Assembly: GCA_938008165.1 (NCBI GenBank)
Contig: CALLLP010000028.1
Span: forward strand, 1-37,943
Direction: 5' to 3'
Source: an uncultured Neomegalonema sp.
Lineage (GTDB): Bacteria > Pseudomonadota > Alphaproteobacteria > Rhodobacterales > Rhodobacteraceae
DNA: 37,943 nucleotides
Shown here piece after piece: positions 23,350-30,144 of this stretch. Every line of letters begins with the position of its first letter. Position 1 is the stretch's first letter. A program made the position numbers and the translations under genes. The notes below the pieces were generated by a model that worked only from the letters and a program-made list of their open reading frames with translations, had not been told where the DNA came from and did no database searches.

Positions 23350-24669
23350 ATGCGCCTGCTTCCCTTGCTAGCCCTGATTGTCAGCCTTGCCACCCCCGCC
23401 CATGCCGACCCGTCCGAGGCGGAGCTGCGCGTTTTTGCCGACGAACGGCTGCGCGAGGCGATCCTGATCTATGACCGGCATTTCCGGGTGGCGGAAACGG
23501 GGCAGTATCTCGATGCCCTGACCATCGACGATCCCCGCCAGCGAGGCTTATCCTCGATCGCCGCGACGGGCATGGGTCTGATTTCGCTGGCGCTCGGCGA
23601 TGCGCTGGGCGTCATTCCCGATGCGGAGGCGAAGGCCGAGGCGACCCTTGCGCATCTGCTGGGCGAGGGCGCAACCCCCGGTTTTCATACGGAGCGCTCG
23701 AAAAGCGGCTGGTTTCGGCATTGGTTCGATCCGATGACGGGCCAGCCGCCCAACTCGAATCGCGAGAAATTCTCGACCATCGATACCGCCATTCTGGGCG
23801 CGGGCGCGGCCATCGCGAGCCGGTGGTTCGGCGGCAAGGCAGGAGAGGGGCCGTCAAAGGCGGCGCTTCTGGGGGGGCAGCTTGCCAGTTCGGTCGATTG
23901 GACCACGGCCATCCGCGACCCGGATAAAGGCACCATCCACCTCGTTTTCTATGGCAAAGACGAACGTCCGACCGAGCGGGTCGCGACGATTCCTTTCGAT
24001 GAATATGCCCTCCTGCCCTGCATGGCCGCCCGTTACGAGCATGACATGGCCCGTATCAGCGGAGCAACGAAGGCATGGCGCGAGCGATTCGAGACGCCCG
24101 CCGATCTGCCGATGGTGTCCTATGGCGGGTATACGCTGCTTGGCAAATCCCCCACGAAGTCGATCCCATCCCATTTCACGCATCAATTCGGGCTGTATCT
24201 CTGCGGGGCCTATGCCGCCGATGGGACGTATCTGGACGAGATGCGCGAATTGATGCGCGCCGACCGCGATTGGTTCGCAAAGCATGACATACCCGCTCAT
24301 CTGTGGGGGCTGGGGGCCGGGTCTGAGTTGTTCGACGATCCGGAGCGGGGCGAGCGCCAGCGCTATGGCGTCTCGCGCCTGATGAAGAACGAGGCCGTTA
24401 CCGCCTCGCCCGCGATCATGGCCGGGTTCCTGCCGGTCGAGGAGGCGGCAGGGGAAACCGCGATCCTGCGCCAATTGCATACCCTGTGGATTCGCGGGGA
24501 ATGCCGCTATACCCATCAGGGGCTTGGCTTTCTGTGGCGCTGTCCTGCCAAGTCGCCGGAAAAGCGCGTTACGCGGCTGGAAGGGATCGATTTTTCGACA
24601 TGGATGCTGGGCCTTGCCGCCGCCCATCCCCAGATCGGCCTGCGGTTCTTTCGTGAGAATGCGTATTGA
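23350..24669 (+). CDS. Periplasmic glycoamylase-family (PF10091-like) protein
   Basis: The 439-residue precursor has a Sec signal (about 1-19, AHA before DPSEA) and GGAG 6 bases before the ATG. Its motifs match the bacterial glucoamylase/GH144-type alpha-toroid family: QRGLSSIAATGMGLISLALG (64-83), WFRHWFDPMTG (121-131), EKFSTIDTAILGAGA (139-153), HFTHQFGLYLCG, HLWGLGAGSE, and ASPAIMAGFLPVEEA. Characterised relatives include endo-beta-1,2-glucanases acting on osmoregulated periplasmic glucans. Substrate here is unproven. Its place between coxE-like and xdhC-like genes is unexpected. Confidence 0.75.
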   Translation: MRLLPLLALIVSLATPAHADPSEAELRVFADERLREAILIYDRHFRVAETGQYLDALTIDDPRQRGLSSIAATGMGLISLALGDALGVIPDAEAKAEATLAHLLGEGATPGFHTERSKSGWFRHWFDPMTGQPPNSNREKFSTIDTAILGAGAAIASRWFGGKAGEGPSKAALLGGQLASSVDWTTAIRDPDKGTIHLVFYGKDERPTERVATIPFDEYALLPCMAARYEHDMARISGATKAWRERFETPADLPMVSYGGYTLLGKSPTKSIPSHFTHQFGLYLCGAYAADGTYLDEMRELMRADRDWFAKHDIPAHLWGLGAGSELFDDPERGERQRYGVSRLMKNEAVTASPAIMAGFLPVEEAAGETAILRQLHTLWIRGECRYTHQGLGFLWRCPAKSPEKRVTRLEGIDFSTWMLGLAAAHPQIGLRFFRENAY

Positions 24670-24702
24670 AGCGGATATACCGATATCACCCCGATCCACC
24701 CG

Positions 24703-25728
24703 ATGAGTCGCCGCATGACAGATCACGACGCCATCCCTGAGACGGCCCTGCACTGGGTTGAAAGCGGCAGGCCCGCCGCCCTTGCCACGGTCATCGAGAC
24801 ATGGGGATCGGCCCCGCGTCAGCCGGGGGCGCAACTGGCCATCTCCGCCGAAGGGGATCTTGTCGGATCGGTATCGGGGGGCTGTGTCGAGAGTGCGGTG
24901 GCCGCCGAAGCCTTCGAGGCGATGGAGGAGGGCGATTGCCGCCTGTTGGAATTTGGCGTGTCGGATGACGACGCCTTTGCCGTGGGCCTTGCCTGTGGAG
25001 GCACGATCCGGGTGCTGGTCGAGCCGATCGGGATCGGCGAGGGAATGCCCCTGCCGATCCTGCGCGCGCTGATCGAGGCGCGGTCGGAGCGGGCGCGCAC
25101 GGTACTGGCCATCGATCTGGAGACGAAGGAGCGCCGCCTCCTTGCCCTATGCGATGACGACCCGTTGACCGATGCGGCCCGGATCGCGGCGGATGGCGAC
25201 CGGTCGGGCTTTGCCGAGATCGAGGGGCGACGGTGGTTTCTATCGGTGCATAATCCACCCCTGCGCATGGCGATCATCGGTGCGGCCCATATCGCCCAGC
25301 CCCTGAGTCGCATGGCCATGATGACGGGCTTCGATGTGACGGTGATCGATCCGCGCGAGAGTTTTTCGTCCCAAGCGCGCTTTCCGGACATGGCGCTGTC
25401 CCGCGATTGGCCCGATGCGGCCCTGACCGCCTTTGCGCCCGATCCGCGCAGCGCGGTCGTCTGTCTCAGCCATGACCCCAAGATCGACGATCCGGGCCTT
25501 CATGTCGCCCTGCGCTCGCAGGCGTTCTATATCGGCGCGCTCGGCTCGACACGGACCAGCGCCAAGCGCAAGGATCGCCTGACGGATGCGGGCTTTACCG
25601 TCGGTCAGATCGCGCGCATCGATGCGCCTATCGGTCTCGATATCGGGGCCAAATCCCCCGCCGAGATCGCCGTCAGCATTATGGCCCGCATTGTCGAGGC
25701 GCTGCGAAACCCCCAAACCCGGCCATGA
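24703..25728 (+). CDS. XdhC/CoxI-family molybdenum-cofactor maturation protein
   Basis: The 341-residue protein (or 337 from ATG 24715) has the XdhC N-terminal domain (ETWGSAPRQPGAQLAISAEG; VGSVSGGCVESAV; GVSDDDAFAVGLACGGTIRV) and the C-terminal Rossmann domain (MAIIGAAHIAQPLSRMA; VTVIDPRESF; FYIGALGSTRTSAKR). XdhC proteins bind molybdenum cofactor, help sulfurate it and insert it into xanthine-dehydrogenase or CO-dehydrogenase-type enzymes. Its stop overlaps the start of the next gene (ATGA). Confidence 0.92.
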   Translation: MSRRMTDHDAIPETALHWVESGRPAALATVIETWGSAPRQPGAQLAISAEGDLVGSVSGGCVESAVAAEAFEAMEEGDCRLLEFGVSDDDAFAVGLACGGTIRVLVEPIGIGEGMPLPILRALIEARSERARTVLAIDLETKERRLLALCDDDPLTDAARIAADGDRSGFAEIEGRRWFLSVHNPPLRMAIIGAAHIAQPLSRMAMMTGFDVTVIDPRESFSSQARFPDMALSRDWPDAALTAFAPDPRSAVVCLSHDPKIDDPGLHVALRSQAFYIGALGSTRTSAKRKDRLTDAGFTVGQIARIDAPIGLDIGAKSPAEIAVSIMARIVEALRNPQTRP

Positions 25729-26726
25729 TTTTCGGTCCGGTTCCGCTGGCGCAGGCCGAGGGCGCAATCCTTGCCCATTCCGTTCGTGCGGGGGGGGCTG
25801 TGCTGAAGAAAGGCACCGCCTTGACCGGCGCGCATCTTGCCGCGCTTGCCGGTGCCGGGATTGCCGAGGTGACGATTGCCCGGCTCGAAGACGGGGATGT
25901 GCCAGAGAACGCGGCGGCCTATGCCTTGGCGCAGGCCGCTTGCGGGGCCGGATTGCGAATCGCGGCCGCCACCACGGGTCGCTGCAATCTCTATGCGGTG
26001 GAGGCCGGTCTGTTTCGCGTGGATGCCGCCGCCATCGATGCCGCGAATGCGGTGGATGAAGCGCTGACCATCGCCACGCCCGCCGATCATGCGCGGCTGG
26101 AGGCGGGGCAACTGGCCGCCACGGCCAAAGTCATCCCCTATGCCGCCCCCCATCCCGCGCTCGACCGGGCGAGGGCCGCGCTTGACGGGGCCTTGACGAT
26201 GCATCCCTTTCGCCCCCTGCGCGCCGCACTGATCGTCACCCGGACCGAGGGGCAGAAACCGGCCCTGATCGAGAAGGGAAGCGCGGCGATTGCCGACCGG
26301 CTCGCCGCGCTGGGGTCGCACAGGCCCGCCGTCGCGGTTGTCGATCATCACGAGGCGGCGCTGAAAAGGGCGATCCATGCGGCGCTGGATGCCGCGCCCG
26401 AGCTGCTGCTGATCCTTGCCGCCACGGCCACTTCCGACCGCCGCGATGTTGCGCCCGCCGCGCTCGTCGCTGCCGGAGGGATCATCGAGCGCTTTGGGAT
26501 GCCGGTCGATCCGGGTAATCTGCTGGTGCTGGCCCGGATCGGCGACATGCCCGCCATCGTCCTGCCGGGATGCGCCCGCTCTCCGGCGCTGAACGGGGCC
26601 GATTGGGTGCTGGAGCGCTTTGCCGCGCGCCTGCCGATCACCAGTGCGGATATTGCCGGAATGGGCGTCGGCGGATTGCTCAAGGAAATGCCGGGGCGTC
26701 CCTATCCCCGTGAGAAACGCGGATGA
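25725..26726 (+). CDS. Molybdopterin-binding protein of the MoCF/MoeA type
   Basis: The 333-residue protein starts FGPVPLAQAEGAILAHSV with a MoeA-like first segment (GAVLKKGTALTGAHLAALAG) and ends with a molybdopterin-binding domain (LILAATATSDRRDVAPAALV; VDPGNLLVLARIGDMPAIVL; GCARSPALNGADWVLERF). Genes of this type sit beside xdhC/coxF and mocA in molybdenum-hydroxylase clusters. It lacks a full MoeA architecture. ATGA overlaps join it to xdhC-like and mocA-like genes, so the three proteins are made together. Confidence 0.85.
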   Translation: MIFGPVPLAQAEGAILAHSVRAGGAVLKKGTALTGAHLAALAGAGIAEVTIARLEDGDVPENAAAYALAQAACGAGLRIAAATTGRCNLYAVEAGLFRVDAAAIDAANAVDEALTIATPADHARLEAGQLAATAKVIPYAAPHPALDRARAALDGALTMHPFRPLRAALIVTRTEGQKPALIEKGSAAIADRLAALGSHRPAVAVVDHHEAALKRAIHAALDAAPELLLILAATATSDRRDVAPAALVAAGGIIERFGMPVDPGNLLVLARIGDMPAIVLPGCARSPALNGADWVLERFAARLPITSADIAGMGVGGLLKEMPGRPYPREKRG

Positions 26727-27337
26727 GTGTCGCTGTCCTGCTGCTCGCGGCGGGGGCGTCGACCCGGATGCGCGGGGGCGACAAACTGCTGGAACTGCTG
26801 GGGGGCGAACCGCTGCTGCGCCGCAGTGCCCGCACGGCTCTGGCGAGTGGCGCGGCGGAAACACTTGTCGTCTTCGGTGCGAATCACCCGGCCCGGAGGG
26901 CGGTATTATCCGGTCTGCCGATTCGGGCCATTTACAACAAAGACTGGGAGAAGGGCATGGGGGCATCCATCGCCGCCGGAGCCGCCGCCACGCCCCCCGA
27001 AACCCGCGCGGTGATCGTGATGCCCGCCGATATGCCCGACCTGACCCCCGCCCTTCTGAATCACCTTATCGATGCCCTGCCATCGGATGGGTCCGGGGTG
27101 ATCCTGCGGCCGCGTACAGCACAGGGAAAGCCCGGAAATCCGGTTCTTTTCGGCGCCGATTACCTGCCCGCCCTTGCCGCCTTGGATGCAGACCGGGGCG
27201 CGCGGGATATCATCGATCACCATCGCGCGGCCCTCACTTATCTCGACCTCGATACCGAGGCCGTTCTCGTCGATCTCGACACCCCCGAAGCGTGGGCATC
27301 CTACCGCGACGGACGACGCGCCGGTAACAACATTTAA
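26723..27337 (+). CDS. mocA: MocA/MobA-like molybdenum cofactor nucleotidyltransferase
   Basis: The 204-residue protein has the nucleotidyltransferase signature VLLLAAGASTRMRGGDKLLE (4-23), NKDWEKGMGASIAAG, VIVMPADMPDLTP with the metal-binding acidic residue, and QGKPGNPVLFGADYL. MocA makes molybdopterin cytosine dinucleotide, the cofactor form used by CO-dehydrogenase-type and related hydroxylases; a MobA-like role with GTP is less likely in this context. It ends the coupled trio that begins with the XdhC-like gene. Confidence 0.87.
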   Translation: MSVAVLLLAAGASTRMRGGDKLLELLGGEPLLRRSARTALASGAAETLVVFGANHPARRAVLSGLPIRAIYNKDWEKGMGASIAAGAAATPPETRAVIVMPADMPDLTPALLNHLIDALPSDGSGVILRPRTAQGKPGNPVLFGADYLPALAALDADRGARDIIDHHRAALTYLDLDTEAVLVDLDTPEAWASYRDGRRAGNNI

Positions 27338-27392
27338 CCATATCGAAAGTGAAACACTGCAACGAGTGACGGGTAATGACTGCGCCGTTAGG

Positions 27393-27423
27393 GTGAAACG
27401 TTCTTAAATTGAACGCGCTTCAC
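27393..27423. repeat. Imperfect inverted repeat upstream of the EAL-like gene
   Basis: GTGAA and CGTTC (27393-27403) pair with GAACG and TTCAC (27411-27423) around TTAAATT, with small bulges. It lies 40 bp before the next start and 55 bp after the mocA stop. A TTAACCAT element at 27336-27343 resembles a CtrA half site. The repeat could end the mocA transcript or be an operator. Confidence 0.3.
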
Positions 27424-27463
27424 ACCGGCTGTTGCGTGGACGAGATTTAGAGGCCCAGCCAGA

Positions 27464-28717
27464 ATGATCGATAGGCAGTACATCCCCCTTTTCGTTTTCG
27501 CGACCTGTCTGGCACTCGGGTTGGCGCTGGCATTTTTTACGAGCGAATGGCCTACGGCGCTCGCGATTGCGCTGTCGGGCTGTGCGCTGGCGTTGGCGAT
27601 GCGCCCGCCCCAAATCGAAAACCACGATACGGCCTTTCTGGAAGAAGACCTTGCCGAACTGCGCGCATCGACCGAAAGCCATGCCGGGGATATTGCCATT
27701 TTGCGCAGCTCGATCGATGAGGTCGCGGATATTGTCGAATCCCTTGCGACCGATATGCAGCGTCTGTCGGGCGCATCCGATACGGGTCAGATGGAACGAT
27801 TGCAGGCGGTGGTCGGCGCCATGGGCGAGCGCATGGCCGCCCTCGACGCCCCCCATGAACAGACCGTTCAGCGCATCGAAGCGCTGGAACAAACCCTTGC
27901 GACCCTGAAAGCCTCTGAAATCAGGGGCGATGAGACCGTCGAAATGCGATCCGCGCCCCCGGTCGCGCTCGCCGCAACCGGCACCGCCGCCGGGGGGGCG
28001 GTCCGGGCATCGCTGGCCGCGGCGCCCGATGCCGGATCGACCGGCTCCATCACTGAACGGGCCGGTCGCTTGCGCGAGCGGTTTTCGCGTGTGCGCAAGC
28101 CGCGCAGGGTCAGCGCCCTGCCGATCTTCGATCAGGCCCGCAATCCCCACAGCCTGTTGATCGACGATCCGGAGGAAGCCCCATCCGTCGAGGGCACGAT
28201 TGCCACTCTTCGCCATGCCATTGGCTTGATCGGCGCATCGGAAAATCCCCAATCGCGTATCTTTGTGCGGATTCCCGCCGAGATTGCCGCCGATTCTGCC
28301 TTTGCCGATGCTCTGGAGCCGGTACTGGAAGCGGGGGGTGACGCCGTTGGCCGCCTGATTGCGCTGGTGCCGCAGATGACGATCAAGGGCGGGCCGCCGC
28401 GCTCCCTTGCGCTCTTGTTGAATGCGGGGGCGCGCTTTGCCCTTGAACGTATGAGCGACTGGTCGGCGGATCTTGAGGCTCTGGCCAGTCGGGGTCTTGT
28501 GGTCATCGTCGTGGATGGCCCCGCAATGGCCAAGAGTGCCGTTGCCCAGAAGGGCGACCCGACCCGTCTGCGTCAGGTTCTGCACGCGCAGGGCATCGAA
28601 TTGCTCGCCGCCGATATCGAAACGCGGCTGCAATTGGATGCCGTGAACAGCCTTCTGCCCGATCTGATTGCCGGGCCGGGGCTGGGCGAGGTCGCCGTGA
28701 TGGATGCATCCGTATGA
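27464..28717 (+). CDS. Membrane-anchored degenerate EAL-domain protein (TipF-like layout)
   Basis: The 417-residue protein has two N-terminal membrane segments (about 6-25 and 29-46), a probable coiled coil (about 55-150), a low-complexity Ala-rich linker, and a C-terminal EAL-like domain (about 200-417). The order matches TipF, the c-di-GMP receptor for flagellum placement. The EAL domain lacks the EAL triplet and metal ligands: PIFDQARNPHSLLIDDP replaces the usual catalytic start, and LRQVLHAQGIELLAADIET is its recognisable end. It should not hydrolyse c-di-GMP; binding is possible. Its stop overlaps the next start (ATGA). Confidence 0.72.
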   Translation: MIDRQYIPLFVFATCLALGLALAFFTSEWPTALAIALSGCALALAMRPPQIENHDTAFLEEDLAELRASTESHAGDIAILRSSIDEVADIVESLATDMQRLSGASDTGQMERLQAVVGAMGERMAALDAPHEQTVQRIEALEQTLATLKASEIRGDETVEMRSAPPVALAATGTAAGGAVRASLAAAPDAGSTGSITERAGRLRERFSRVRKPRRVSALPIFDQARNPHSLLIDDPEEAPSVEGTIATLRHAIGLIGASENPQSRIFVRIPAEIAADSAFADALEPVLEAGGDAVGRLIALVPQMTIKGGPPRSLALLLNAGARFALERMSDWSADLEALASRGLVVIVVDGPAMAKSAVAQKGDPTRLRQVLHAQGIELLAADIETRLQLDAVNSLLPDLIAGPGLGEVAVMDASV

Positions 28718-30114
28718 GCGACCGCCCGCCTGCCGATCCGGTGTCCTGCCCGCGCTCTGCGACGGTGATGGGCATCAACTGGACCGGGGTTGTGTGCATG
28801 GTCGGCGCGGTCTGTATCCTGCGCCAGATGCCCGAAGTTCCGGCCCTGACCGCGACTTTGATCGTTGCGGGTGCGTTTGCCCTGCCGCTGATCGTGCTCG
28901 AAGCGGTGCTGCTGCGCGGTCGCCGCATACCGGAGCGGCCGGGCGATGCCGTGCCCGGCGAGTCCGGCCTGATCGGCCATAGCGTCGATTATTCCCGCGA
29001 AGGGATTGCATGGCGCGGCCCGTCCAATCCGTCCTTCTCGCGCTTTTGTGTCAAGATGATCGGCCTGTGGACGACGCTGGCGGTGATCGCGTTGATCTAC
29101 AATGTCGTGCCCGAATACAGCGCGACGCTGTTCGATCCGTTCTATGCGATGCTCGACATCGCGATTCCCGTCTTCTTGCTGGTCTCACCCGCTTATTTCT
29201 GGTGGGCGGATGGGCGGATGCATGATCCCTTGGATGGATACTGGCATTTGGGCGCGCTGGTATTGGGCTGGTCGGACAGGGTGGCCTTGTCGAAAGTGCG
29301 ACAGCATGCGCTCGGCTGGCTGGTGAAGGCATTCTTCCTGCCGCTGATGTTCGCGTATTTTCACCAGAATATCATCAATTTCCGCACCGCCGATTTCTCG
29401 TCGCTGGATCTGATGGGATGGCATTATTTCTTTTACAATCTGCTGATCCTCGTCGATTTGGGCTGTATCGTCGTCGGCTATGCCCTGACCGTGCGCCTGT
29501 TCGACAACCATATCCGCTCGACGGAGCCGACATGGTCCGGCTGGTTGCCCGCGATCATCTGTTATCAGCCTTTCTGGGGCCTCGTCGGCCCGCAATATTT
29601 CGCCTATCGCGGCGATATGGATTGGGCCTCCCTGCTCGCGCCCTATCCGGCGCTTCAGGTGGTGTTCTCGATCATCATTCTGGGGTTGATGGCGGTCTAT
29701 ACATGGGCCTCGGTCAGCTTTGGGCTGCGCTTTTCGAATCTCACCCATCGCGGGATCATCACAAACGGGCCGTACCGCTTTTCGAAGCATCCCGCCTATC
29801 TGTCGAAGAACCTGTCATGGTGGTTCGAGGCGCTGCCGTTTATCGCGCCGTTCGTCTTCGGGTTTCGCGGGGCGGGATGGCAGGGCCATTGGGCCGATGC
29901 CATGGTGCGGACGCTGCGGCTGATCGGGGTGAACCTGATCTACTATATCCGCGCCCGCACGGAAGAACGGCACCTGTCCCATGATCCGCTCTATGTCCGC
30001 TATGCCCTGTGGATGGAGCGTCACGGCATCATGGCTTGGGCGCAGCGCCTGACGCGCCTCATCCGCTATCGTCCGCCCACCGCGCAGCGCGACGACGCCG
30101 ATCAACGGCCCTGA
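28714..30114 (+). CDS. Polytopic membrane protein with ICMT-like methyltransferase C-terminus
   Basis: The 466-residue protein has eight or more hydrophobic segments. The C-terminal quarter carries the isoprenylcysteine carboxyl methyltransferase/phospholipid methyltransferase pattern: ITNGPYRFSKHPAYLSKNLS (SAM-binding side), then YYIRARTEERHLSHDPLYVR and YALWMERHG. The natural substrate in bacteria is unknown; lipids or small hydrophobic thiols are candidates. The long N-terminal region (about 1-300) is an extension beyond the basic family. Translation is probably coupled to the upstream EAL-like gene. Confidence 0.75.
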   Translation: MSDRPPADPVSCPRSATVMGINWTGVVCMVGAVCILRQMPEVPALTATLIVAGAFALPLIVLEAVLLRGRRIPERPGDAVPGESGLIGHSVDYSREGIAWRGPSNPSFSRFCVKMIGLWTTLAVIALIYNVVPEYSATLFDPFYAMLDIAIPVFLLVSPAYFWWADGRMHDPLDGYWHLGALVLGWSDRVALSKVRQHALGWLVKAFFLPLMFAYFHQNIINFRTADFSSLDLMGWHYFFYNLLILVDLGCIVVGYALTVRLFDNHIRSTEPTWSGWLPAIICYQPFWGLVGPQYFAYRGDMDWASLLAPYPALQVVFSIIILGLMAVYTWASVSFGLRFSNLTHRGIITNGPYRFSKHPAYLSKNLSWWFEALPFIAPFVFGFRGAGWQGHWADAMVRTLRLIGVNLIYYIRARTEERHLSHDPLYVRYALWMERHGIMAWAQRLTRLIRYRPPTAQRDDADQRP

Positions 30115-30144
30115 TCCGATCTGGGCCGGGGCCGGGTGTTTTCC

